Shown here piece after piece: positions 37,008-46,419 of a DNA stretch of 64,000 bases. The stretch is taken from NCBI GenBank assembly GCA_024516155.1, contig JAJJXM010000010.1, forward strand, positions 186,001-250,000, written 5' to 3'. A program made the translations under genes and the position numbers. Source of the stretch: Pyronema omphalodes (Eukaryota > Ascomycota > Pezizomycetes > Pezizales > Pyronemataceae). The stretch's first letter is position 1, and each line of letters begins with the position of its first letter. Below the pieces are notes generated by a model, which was not told where the DNA came from, did no database searches, and saw only the letters and a program-made list of their open reading frames with translations.

Positions 37008-37031
37008 TATATATATATATATATATATATA
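37008..37031 (+). repeat. TA dinucleotide microsatellite
   Basis: Twelve TA units, immediately preceded by a GCATGC-rich near-palindrome (about 36987-37003). A simple repeat in intergenic DNA. Confidence 0.9.
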
Positions 37032-37837
37032 GCTTCTCTCACTGCGCTGATTCGTCTACTATTAATTAACACTTTGTCGTTATCCACCTCCATCGTTTTC
37101 CCTCTTTCCACTACGTACTTCAACACCGAAATGCGGTACTATACCCCACTCCCGAGTATATCAAGCTGTTGACGACCCAACATCTCGGTTTACAAAGAAG
37201 ATTCGGGGGTTGATAATGATAATTTGTCAACTTGCTAAGTTGATAACTTGATATATGTACTATACATCAACAAACCCGTCGACCCGAAAACCTGACATCG
37301 TCTTTAGCATAATCGCTATTTGCAAGGCCCAGAGGAGAGATATATGGATTATGTATATTTATTGATTTCAGTGACACTGCTATGAATTCCGGTTCACGTA
37401 TTGCGTCGGTATGAATTAAACGCTCTAAATTTGGCCACCATGTAATATAGCTTCATGAAGTATCACGAGACCCTTATTTGCTTGTACATGTGATTTTTTG
37501 TATTATTATTTTTTTGTAAAAGATTGTGCGAATCAAGGTAATTTTTGATTGGTGATTGGGGGCTTAGGAAGGTTTATGGATTGATGATAGTAGTGGAAGG
37601 TTGAAAGAAGGTTGATAGATTGTAATTTATGGGTGGTTGGTAGGTTTTGAGGGTGTGGTAAGGTTGGTGTCTTGGCGATAGATATATCAAAGAGGAAGGA
37701 GATAATAGATGTGACCAGAGAATTGGTTAAGCCAAATAAAGTTTTATCGGGTAGAGTAAGTGTACGTGTTGCTGCTTGCTGATAAGAGTCACAAGTGCAG
37801 GAGAATTTCTCACGGGTGATATTTTCCACTTGTAAAC

Positions 37838-37940
37838 TTAGGGTGCGTTTGGTTGTATCGTAAACAGGGTTTTTTGACCTGTTTTCACAGGTAAACAGGG
37901 CTAAAATCCGTGTTTTTAGGTGCAACACAACGCGCCCTTA
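37838..37940. mobile_element. 97-bp PIF/Harbinger (Tourist)-like MITE with TTA target duplications
   Basis: The element spans 37841-37937 and is flanked by TTA on both sides (37838-37840 and 37938-37940). Its 5' end GGGTGCGTTTGGTTG and the complement of its 3' end GGGCGCGTTGTGTTG match at 12 of 15 positions, and similarity continues inward (TAAACAGG against TAAAAACACGG). The interior has further inverted CCTGTTT/AAACAGG segments, so the strand can fold into one long hairpin. A 3-bp TTA duplication with GGG-starting inverted ends is typical of PIF/Harbinger-mobilised miniature elements. It has no coding capacity. Confidence 0.72.
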
Positions 37941-38053
37941 GCAAACTATAATCAAGGCTCCACATATTCCAAATTTTATTATGACTGCAAAACATTAACG
38001 CCCCGAGGTATTATACATCTAGATATATCATTCCCCATTCAATTGTTCATACT

Positions 38054-39462
38054 CTAATCATAGACCACCTCCGCAGGCTTCAATCTACTAGAACGACGTA
38101 GCCCCTCTATTTCAATCTTTTTTACATCCGATTTCTTATTCGTTTTCTTATCTCGAATTTCCGCCACAGGTTGATCTGGATCCTCCTTGATCTGATCCAG
38201 TATTGATTCCTGATTCATCACCAATTCCAATTCATCTTCCTCTTTCATCTTTCTTCGTCCATGACTCCCAACTTTCTCTGCTTTCTTATGTGGTATCTTC
38301 TTCTCCCCCTCTTCCTTTGCTGTAATATCAGATTCATCCTCCTCCTCCTCCTCCTCCTCTTTAACCTTCCTCTTCCCTGTCGTTTTCCTAGCCTTCTCAG
38401 CCTTCTCGGCCTTTAACTGCGCAACATTTGGGCCAATCTGTTTCTGTCTTTTTTCAATGAACGCACTCGTGCGGCCACCAACAGTCAAGAACGAAATCTT
38501 ATCCCCGTTAGGCATTACATCACCGCCCTTTTTTCCCTTTCCCCATCGATGTAGCATCAACCAGTTGTCCGGGAACTTTGAGCTATCCGCGTTTGTTTCC
38601 ACTGCCAGTTTACAGATCGAACAGATAGCTTCATGGAGTGCTTTGACATGTTGCGGTTGGAGGTTATTGGTGTAAGATTCCGGGTGGATGTAAGATTGAT
38701 ATAAACATTCATCTCTGTTTCAACAATCAAAAAAGTATCAAAATTAGCCATTATCCTTCATTATCATCAAAAATTTCCATGACTGGAATAGTAGATAGAT
38801 AGAAATATAACCTACGCAACCCAATTTCCAATCCCGGCAATAGCGCCTTGGTCCAATAACCAAGCTTTAATGGGGACTTTTCGTTTCTTAAGTTGTTCCT
38901 GCAACCATTCTAATGATATAGGAGTTTGTACAGGATCAGGACCATTTAAGCTTAATGGAGGAACATTTCTAAGATCATATCCATCGTGATGAATAAGTCT
39001 AACTCTTCCCAGTCGCCTGCTATCGACAAATGCCAATTCATCATCGGAATCCTGAAGTCTGAAGATAAATTTATGAAACCGTGGTGGCCAGGAAGTTTCC
39101 AATGGCTTGTCTTCACCACGGTATCCATATGAAGGATCATTTTTGAAGTGGATCCAACCAGTCATTCCTGGCACAGGCACAGATCATCAGCATTTGTACT
39201 AATTACAATAGAAGAGATTGGGATAGAAAATACCAAGATGCATCAATGGATGCGGCATCTTATCCATCACCAACCAGAAATATTTTCCATGTTGTAAAGC
39301 AGCCTCAACTTTTCTGCCCGTTAACGCGGATTGGAATTCAGAGGCTGTGGTATCTTTGTAGAGAATAGTATCTTCAGGTGCTGTTATCGAGGAGATTGTA
39401 CGCCCGACTAGATATTGACGTAGTCGGTTAACGATACGGGCTACTTCCCCGATCTCTGGCAT
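38054..39462 (-). CDS. Fpg/MutM-family DNA glycosylase (plant/fungal zincless-finger type)
   Basis: Base-excision repair glycosylase/AP lyase acting on oxidised bases. Exons (minus) 39462-39234, 39167-38816 and 38714-38054 give 413 residues. The start is set by chemistry: after Met removal the N-terminal Pro is the nucleophile, and MPEIGEVARI keeps Pro2, Glu3 and Glu6 of the family MPELPEV start, although an ATG 29 codons upstream is open. Further motifs are HGKYFWLVMD, the DSRRLGRVRL lesion-recognition loop, the LLDQGAIAGIGNW helix-two-turn-helix and, in place of a Cys4 zinc finger, FLTVGGRTSAFIEKRQK, the zincless finger of plant and fungal members. The last 120 residues form a Lys/Glu-rich tail with a poly-Glu run and a closing LRRSSRLKPAEV. 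The tail is probably nuclear-targeting or DNA-binding (inference). Confidence 0.92.
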
Positions 39463-41444
39463 TTCGCTTGGGAATTTCCAGGTGGTGGTGGTATTCGTTG
39501 GACCGGAAGGTCGGGGTGCAGGGAGTGATGGTTTCGGTATAAAAATCAAAAAGTATATTTGCCGCGATAGTATCTATAGCTGTATGTACTCGTAGTCACA
39601 TACGCGTACGTATTCGGGTGCCAGTGTACGTAGTATGTAGTACGTACAGAAAACCTGCCGTTTGAAGCGTCAAACTCAAAACTAACCACCTGCACGCGGT
39701 AGCCGTAAGACGCGACCGTCGACGAGCTTATGGAGCTTAATCGTGTTTCTGCGGCTTGGCGGGATGTCATGTGTGATTAATTCAACCACTGCACTCGTTT
39801 ATAATTGTGTTGTTAAAGATGATTACGTTTACGGTGCATGATTGAGGATGGTTGACTTGTTTTCTTTTTCAGGATGAAAGGTTAATGGAGCTTGTAATGA
39901 GAGATAGGCAAGCGATATGAGTACAAAAATTTCAAGATACTACTTTAATTTTTCCTTTTTCCTTTGGTAGGGGTTTACCAGCTTTAAGGGCCTTGCTTGA
40001 ACTTAGAACATGAAGAAGAAATTCGATTTTTTTTCTTTCATTCTGTATGAAGTTTGAACCCTTCAAAGTTCAACCCTCAGTTCTCAGTTCTCAGTTCTCA
40101 AAATAAAAACCAATAAATCACCCAACTCCGACTGCACTACTCCATCATTTTTCCATGCCAATTTACCCCTTTAAATCACCAGAACACAAAAAACTCATAT
40201 CAATGACCCCTCCCAAGGAAAAGAAAAGATTTTTTCCCGTGGCAAAAATCCAACTCATAAGCTACTGTTGCCGCTGCTTTTGCCGCCGCTGCTATCTCGA
40301 CAGATAACTCTAATCTCCGACTAAAATAACCAGCAGCCAGCAGCCAGCCAGCCAGCCAGCTGTAGTGCCAGGTGCACCACACATGGTATACAACCGAGTT
40401 AAGTTTTCCCCAAATTCCAACACCTCAAACACCCCGTCCCCGTGATCCGATACCCAACACCATAACACCATAGCACCGAAGTCTTCTAGAATCTAGACAA
40501 GGCCCAAAGCCTAATTTTCCAACGGGCAAACCCTTCGCTTAAAGTTAAATCAAATTAGCCGCGTTGTTATCTTGCTACCGTTTGCTTCATTCGGTTTATT
40601 TGCTTCACACCTCAACCATCAGTCAGGCAGGTGTAGATAACCGTTTTGAGGTGTTGAAATGCAAAACAAACCCCCTGTTACGTTAAAAGGGCGGCTGCGC
40701 TAATAAAAAAAACGTTGCTGCAGGAGGGATGTTGCAGCCGTTTTATAGGGTATCAATCCTATGTACAGTATCCTGCATATGGTCACACCGTCACCGTACA
40801 AAATTCGGTTCTGTGCGATGGGCAAGGGGGGGTATCATTGTGTTTCCATAGTCCAGACCCAGACAGACCCTGACCTAGATTTAGACCTGGGCTCTATTTT
40901 TTTTATCCTTGAGCCTTGGGAGTATGACGGTTAACCATAATCCTCCAAGCCATAGGCCCCGGGGAAACTAATAAGATAGATAGATAGACCAATCGATAGA
41001 TATCTAGATAGATCAGAGATAGATATGGTGAAGAATCTAGACAGTACCACAAAGGAAAGCTGGGCCTATGTACATGCAGTGTGTAGTGTGCACCATAGCA
41101 TGCCGTTTTAGTGCTTATCAGTCTGCGGAATCAGGCACGCAATACGCCATATTAGGGATGATTTAGGCACTATTGCGCCATGATTTCGTGATTTCGTGAT
41201 TTGACTGGAAATTTTGTGTAGAGTCTGGCATATATAAATTGCTGCTTTGTCTTAAGGTTTGCTGATTCTTTGCTGATGGTTTTTTCAACCTTCAGGATTT
41301 TCGAATACAAGTGGGAGCAAATACGGAATACGGAATATTGAGAGAGTAAAAATACTCTGCTATCAAAAATTTTGACCGCGATAAAGGGAGTTTGAATTAC
41401 TAGGATTTTTATCGGAACACCAAAATATTACTAAGAATTTAAAG
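39463..41444. other. intergenic, divergent upstream region
   Basis: About 2 kb between the glycosylase (minus) and UPF0643 (plus). It contains a GTATGTAC octamer at 39592-39599, a short CCAGCCAG run near 40340, GATA tetranucleotide repeats at about 40974-41030 and TATATAAA at 41231-41238, about 210 bp before the UPF0643 ATG. No coding segment is supported. Confidence 0.5.
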
Positions 41445-42161
41445 ATGACGGTCAACGAGATTTTACCGCAGGAAATGGAGGGCAAAATTATAACAACGAC
41501 AATAGTAAAGGAACTAATTCTCTCCAACTCGAATACCGCCTCCTCCTCCCCTTCCACCTCACCAGAACCAGAACCAGTAGTCAACAAACAAGTCAACAAA
41601 CCCGAACTTCCCCGCTACATCCAAGCCTCACCCTACACGGCCTTCCCACACCTTCTCGACCTCTCCACCATCGATCTGCCTCAACAACTTCTGGCCCGGG
41701 CCCTCACCATCATGACACCCCTTTCCCCCGCCTACGCCACTACCCCATATTCCGTCGCCTTCAACTTCCCCTCAATCCTTGCTCGTCTCCGGCATCTCAG
41801 CCAATCCATCAACTACCACTATCCCCCTAGTTCATTCTACATAATAGTTTTCCGCTCCCGAGTGAACCCCTCCACAAACCGACAGGACCTAGGAGCATTA
41901 GACGAAGCCGCACATATCGAAGCAATTAAGAGTGGTGGGTTATTAAAGTATTGGTTTGGTGTTCCGGATGAAAATCATAGGAATTTGGCGACTTGTGTTT
42001 GGAGAGATAGAGAGGATGCAAAGAGGGGTGGGGCGGGGGAGGGGCATAGAAGGGCAATGGAAAGGGTTAGGGGATTGTATACTGAGTGGAAGGTGGAGAG
42101 GTTGAGGTTGGTGGTTATGGAGGGGGCGAGGGATTGGAGGACTGAGGAGTGGACGGATTAG
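41445..42161 (+). CDS. UPF0643 family protein
   Basis: Intronless, 238 residues. Resembles the conserved fungal UPF0643 family, for which I know no biochemical function. A variable N-terminus of about 50 residues (Ser/Pro/Glu-rich) precedes ELPRYIQASPYTAFPHLLDLS, and the core carries the most diagnostic stretch: SFYIIVFRSRVNPSTNR, ALDEAAHIEAIKSGGLLKYW, FGVPDENHRNLATCVWRDRE and GEGHRRAMERVRGLYTEW, ending RLRLVVMEGARDW. Conserved His, Trp and Arg residues in the GGLLKYWFG / NLATCVW core suggest an enzyme- or binding-like fold related to dimeric alpha-beta barrel proteins, but that is speculation. It is convergent with RPA12. The family call is confident; the role is unknown. Confidence 0.85.
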   Translation: MTVNEILPQEMEGKIITTTIVKELILSNSNTASSSPSTSPEPEPVVNKQVNKPELPRYIQASPYTAFPHLLDLSTIDLPQQLLARALTIMTPLSPAYATTPYSVAFNFPSILARLRHLSQSINYHYPPSSFYIIVFRSRVNPSTNRQDLGALDEAAHIEAIKSGGLLKYWFGVPDENHRNLATCVWRDREDAKRGGAGEGHRRAMERVRGLYTEWKVERLRLVVMEGARDWRTEEWTD

Positions 42162-42767
42162 GAGAGATGGGGGATTGTGGTTAGCAGTTTGGCGTTTGGT
42201 GTTGGGTCGGCATGACAAGGGGTGCGTTGGAATGCATGGTTTGTGGTTCGTCTCCCGTCTGATATCCCCCCCGGATCCGTAGGTCACTTTTGATACCCCC
42301 GGAAACATATCTAGACAGATAAGTTGAAGCCAGCTTTATTTCGTGTCAATAGCAAGTTGGCTGCAGACATGTGTTCAGCGCATGTCGTCTGGGGTATAAT
42401 TGCTGATTTTTATTTGAGTTTATTATTGGTGTAATTATTGAATAGGCGTATAGTTAGAGCGTTGGATTCCGTAAAAGTTATTTATTTTGAAATTTAGGTT
42501 AATAAAGCCGTTGCTGCGGAGCCTGTGAAATTATTTATGTTTTGCTGTTTTTGATTTTTGGTTCCGGGTTTTTATGTCCTTCTGCTTTTGTGGTTCCTTA
42601 GTACACACTTTTTATATGTTAGATTGATGTATAATAAATATCCAGTCTTTTTTGAGCGAGTTTTTAGTCGCATTAGTTTATAGACATCCTTAAGAAAAAC
42701 ACAAATCGCAATCCCAAACGCCTTTTTTAATTGCCAAAACTTCCTCCACGTCCCTAAAATATCCCGT
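42162..42767. other. convergent 3' region
   Basis: About 600 bp holding the 3' UTRs of UPF0643 and RPA12. No gene or repeat seen. Confidence 0.5.
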
Positions 42768-43325
42768 CTAGTTGTTGGTGTTGAATCTGTGTCCACATTC
42801 GCAACGGTAGAAAACAGTAGCCTAGAGAAAATCGTCAGTCCATTATTCAAAATCCGGACCAAACCCTTTTTCTCCACTGTTCGTGCTCCCATTTCCCCGC
42901 ATCCACATCTTCTCTATAACTTAAACCTTAAACCTTAACGTCCCACGCCCCGCCCCCCATGGTACCTGATACCTAGTACCCTTCCCGCGCACTTAATTGC
43001 CTTAATATGGGGTACTTACTCCTTCATCAGCACCTCTCAGCTGCAACGTAAAGAACCACATCTCTCCATTTCCACAAGCCGGACAAGTCTGAGAGATCTT
43101 TGCCTCGGTATGTAAATCATCCGCATCGAGGGTTTGAACGGCAGATCTCTTTAATCTAAGAGCGGAGGGGAAGGAGCGTTCATTCGAGGTAGTAGTAGTA
43201 GTCTTAGAGGAAGTATCGGTGGAGACGGCGGTACACATTTGGCAGACGAGTTTATCTGAACCGGGGGAGCGGTCAAGAAGGTTTCCGCAGTCTGAGCAGA
43301 AGACGAGGGTTGCGACGGCGGACAT
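42768..43325 (-). CDS. RPA12: RNA polymerase I subunit A12 (TFIIS-like zinc ribbons)
   Basis: A12.2 (Rpa12) supports transcript cleavage and termination by Pol I. Exons (minus) 43325-43020 and 42821-42768 give 119 residues, near yeast (125). The intron 42822-43019 splits the C-terminal zinc ribbon right after GADEG. The N-terminal ribbon is CSDCGNLL...CQMC; the C-terminal ribbon is CPACGNGEMWFFTLQLRGADEG joined to ATVFYRCECGHRFNTNN. The catalytic acidic pair Asp-Glu is retained, although the preceding residue is Gly where yeast has Ser (RSADEG). The start at MSAVATLVF fits family length; an ATG six codons upstream is in frame. Without splicing the protein would lose its last two zinc ligands. 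Confidence 0.95.
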
Positions 43326-43702
43326 GGTTGGCGAAAATTGCACTTTGCTTCGTAGGACGGCGGACGGAGAGCTGTGATGATTTTGGAGTTCGGAGTTGGA
43401 GATCGTTGGTGAATGAATGTGCTAGGGCGCGAACTTTTGTGCAGGGATGTTGCGGGCTGCGAATCACGTTTTTACGTGCAAGTTTAGCGCGAAACGCGCA
43501 ATGCAGAGGTGCCTGGCGAAAGCTGGATTGAGCGAACCGGCATCATAGTCGCTGGCTCGAAGATTCGCAAGCTTAAAACGCGCCGATAAACAAATAGTAA
43601 ATTAACGGTAACGGTATTAACAACTACAGAGTGTATACATCAACCAACGGTACAAAATAAAATAATAACATCTATCATCTCCTCATCATATCTTTTCACA
43701 AA
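43326..43702. other. intergenic between RPA12 and ERG26
   Basis: About 380 bp holding the RPA12 promoter and the ERG26 3' UTR. GC-rich with several CGCGAA/TTCGCG-like words near 43480; no distinct known site recognised. Confidence 0.45.
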
Positions 43703-44840
43703 TTACTGTCCCTTCTTTTCGCTCTGCTTCTTCTCCTCCTCCTCCAAAAACTTCAAACTCTTTACCAATCCCTCTTGTAAACTCCAGATAGGCTTGTATC
43801 CCAACATTGACTTTGCTTTCCGGATATCGAAATATCTGTTCCAGCAGCTGAACTTCACTCTGAATCTTGTGAAACCAGGCTCCTTGCGCATCAACCAAGC
43901 AAAAGCCTCCGCTGCTCCAGCAAGCGCAACACCAACCTCTCTAGGCATCTTAATGTAGTAGCTAGGGTAGTGATGTCTCTGAGCCCAAACCGCACGAGGG
44001 AAATCCCAGAAGTAAACAGGCTCTCCGTTGGTAATGATGAAGGCCTCTCCGTCGCAAGTGTTAGGGCTCTTGGGGGTAGCAGGGTCCTGGCCAACGAGCT
44101 TCTCGGCAGCCAAAATGTGTGCGTAGGCGGCGTTTCCAATGTAGGTAAAGTCGAACAAGTTGGTGTTGTCTCCAATCTGGAACTTGGTTTGGTTGTTGTG
44201 CATAACCTGGAGCATACCAGGAAGGAGCTGGCGGTCACCCTCTCCAAAGAGTCCAGAGAGACGGAGCGCGACGGTTAACATGCCTCCCTCACGGTTGGCC
44301 TCGAGGACCATTTTCTCTCCAATAGCCTGTAGAAAAGTTAGTCAATTGCTGCAATTGAGACAGCGACGGAAATGGTACCTTGGTCTCAGTGTAGGGGTCT
44401 AGCGACTTGGTAGGAATAGGTGCCTTCTCGTTGAGGTTGACGACATCGCTCTCTCCGTCGAACAAGACAGACGCAGAACTGGTCCAGACAAAGGCCTTGA
44501 CACCAGCATCGCGAGAAGCCTCCATGCAAATTCTAGTTCCTTCAACATTGACCTTGAAGTAAATGTCCTTGCCGAGTCCGTGGACAGGCGACACGGTGTC
44601 AATTACGGTCTCGGGCTTCTCCTTAGCAAGGACGGCGTCGACGGATTCGCGAGAGGTAATGTCTCCATCATAGTAGGTTACACCTTCGCGGCGGTTGACA
44701 TTTGTGCGGAGGTCGAGAACGGAGATCTTAGTTTCGGGGTGGTAGGTTTGGAGGATCTTGACGACGTGATGGCCAAGGAAACCGCAACCTCCGATAACGA
44801 GGACGGATTTCAGGGTGGTCTTAGGCTTTTCGGTGGACAT
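43703..44840 (-). CDS. ERG26: sterol-4-alpha-carboxylate 3-dehydrogenase (decarboxylating)
   Basis: Ergosterol pathway C-4 demethylation enzyme: NAD-dependent oxidative decarboxylation of the 4-alpha-carboxysterol, acting at the ER with Erg25, Erg27 and Erg28. Exons (minus) 44840-44379 and 44326-43703 give 361 residues (yeast 349). It is an extended short-chain dehydrogenase: nucleotide-binding VIGGCGFLGHHVV at residues about 14-26, DLRTNVN at the end of beta-2, SSASVLFDG and the catalytic YTETK, which sits exactly at the exon junction (ETK, then AIGEKMVLEA). Later family segments are ALRLSGLFGEGDRQLLPG, FDFTYIGNAAYAHILAAEKL and GEAFIITNGEPVYFWDF. The C-terminus is Lys/Glu-rich (EEEEKKQSEKKGQ), an ER-facing tail. 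Identification is firm. Confidence 0.95.
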
Positions 44841-45111
44841 TTTTGTGTATGGCGGCGGAGGTGAGGGGGTTCGCGTTCAATTGGTGTTCGAGAGAGGACA
44901 CGATGTTTGGTTGCCGGCTGCCTTTCCCTTAGAGCATGTCTTCGTGCCACGAAACCAATGGCGGCAAAGCTCAGCTCAGCTCCGGACTCCGAGTCGGCGG
45001 ACAGCAAAGCAAGCGAACCAACTTTGAGGGCCCCAGTTGTCGATCAAAATATTTCCACAACGCCAAATAATTCTACATAATTTTCAACAATACAAATCCA
45101 TAAACAAAGCT

Positions 45112-46039
45112 CTAATTTTGCTCGACTTTCTTCAACATAAAATCTCTAATTCCGTTCCAGGTTCCCTCAGGGCTTGGTCTTGCCGCAACAACATCAGGCC
45201 TCTTTCCAATTTTCTCAATCATGTGCACCTCCGTTGTCGGCCCGATGCTCGCCCAGAAAGTCTCGCTATCGTCTTCCTCCTTATTGATACCATCGCTCAG
45301 TACATCCCACGCTGCATCCGCTCCCGTTGGAGAAAACACCACCACCCACCGCTTCTGTCCCTTCGTAGCCTCCATGGCCTTCGCAAACTCCTCCGGAAAG
45401 CAGTCCACCACCTTAGTCTCATAAACCACCAACTCCTGTAACGGAACACATCTATGCTCTTCGGCTTCCGAAAGAGATCTCGGGATAATGTCACCGCGCT
45501 TCTCGTTATTGAGGAATAGTAACGGAAGTCTGTCGGTTGCTGCGCTTTCACAGCAGTTATTGTAGTCCTCCAGGATAAATTGAGAGAGCACCTTGCCATT
45601 GCCGCATTCTTTGCCGAGAACATTGATGGCGTTGAAACCAAGGTCAATAACGGCAGTGCAGGTTGCTGGACCAACAACGTAAACTTTGGTGACCTTTAAG
45701 AATTCCTGGGTTTCCGGGCAATCTGTTCCAGTCAGTCAATGGTACCAGAGCATGAGTGAGAGATCAGAGCATACCTCTGTGCTTGTCTAGTACAGCTCCA
45801 AGAGCTTCTACAGCACGTTGACTTGTAATAATCATGCCATGGTACTCGCTACTCTGCCCGAGAACCAGCTTCTCTAGATGAGAGAGGTTGATGTGTTGGT
45901 GCTGTAAAACTGGAACAAATATGTTTTCGGCATTGTAAGTTGTTCCAGCAATTTCCAGAGCATTTTCGGCAAAGTATTTGTCGTAGGGATCCGTAGGGCT
46001 GGATTTTGTTTTGAGGAAGATAATTGGTAGCGGCGACAT
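45112..46039 (-). CDS. HEM4: uroporphyrinogen-III synthase
   Basis: Closes hydroxymethylbilane to uroporphyrinogen III with inversion of ring D, the step directly after porphobilinogen deaminase (also in this window at 59379). Exons (minus) 46039-45775 and 45722-45112 give 291 residues (yeast 275). The 52-nt intron lies between VLDKHRG and CPETQEFLKVT. Features of this poorly conserved family: the first domain starts PIIFLKTKSSPTDPYDKYF and ends MIITSQRAVEALG; the second has VYVVGPATCTAVIDLGF, LPLLFLNNEKRGDIIP, ELVVYET and VVVFSPTGADAAW, then a SIGPTTEVHM-type Thr-containing loop. I took the ATG at 46039; an upstream in-frame ATG at 46117 is less likely. It lies head-to-head with SOF1. Confidence 0.93.
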
Positions 46040-46419
46040 CGTGATCAACGGTGGTGGGGTAAGATATTCGCGACGGTGCCGGCAGGCTACGTCAAGTTCG
46101 AAATACGGTGCCGCCAAGTTACAATTGAGTCAAAAAAAGATGACAATTGCACAGTGAATATTCTCAATTCCTACAAAAATTCAAGTACATTTTCAGCCCT
46201 AAACGCACTGTCCATCTGGTTTGTATCATTCCACCAAAAATGCCCGTGAGCAATCATGTCAATGGTTCCCGCGCACCGCCGGCGGACGGCGCGCGCGTGC
46301 ACAGACGGACATAACCCTGACCCTTAGCGCATCAGGGTAATCCACCATGCAGCGAAATTTCACTTTGGCGCGTCAAACTTTCGCAGCTCGATTCTCAGCC
46401 GCTCACACCTCAAATCACC
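46040..46419. promoter_or_regulatory. short bidirectional promoter, HEM4 / SOF1
   Basis: About 380 bp separates the two start codons on opposite strands. It contains a GC-rich CGCCGGCGGACGGCGCGCGCG block near 46277-46297 and no TATA box. Shared regulation is possible but not shown. Confidence 0.5.

Larger units (their letters stand above)
34004..37837. other. 3.8-kb gene-poor region upstream of the ABC transporter
   Basis: The longest empty stretch in the window. It holds the transporter promoter, a GTATGTAC octamer at 35293-35300, degenerate CAGGTAGCC-like 8-10 bp repeats near 36510-36565, a 21-A tract at 36320-36340 and a TA run at 37008-37031. A 62-codon minus frame (35422-35610) ends in a hydrophobic segment and is treated as a finding only. 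I see no transposase remnant. Confidence 0.55.

Noticed and set aside
36945..37172. 75-codon plus frame with IYIYIYI
   Set aside because: It is encoded across the TA microsatellite and has no family resemblance.
37533..37928. 131-codon minus frame
   Set aside because: It runs through most of the MITE and AT-rich DNA; its composition is not protein-like.
42572..42892. 106-codon minus frame
   Set aside because: It overlaps RPA12 exon 2 and its intron in another frame; the zinc-ribbon ending is in the spliced RPA12 frame.
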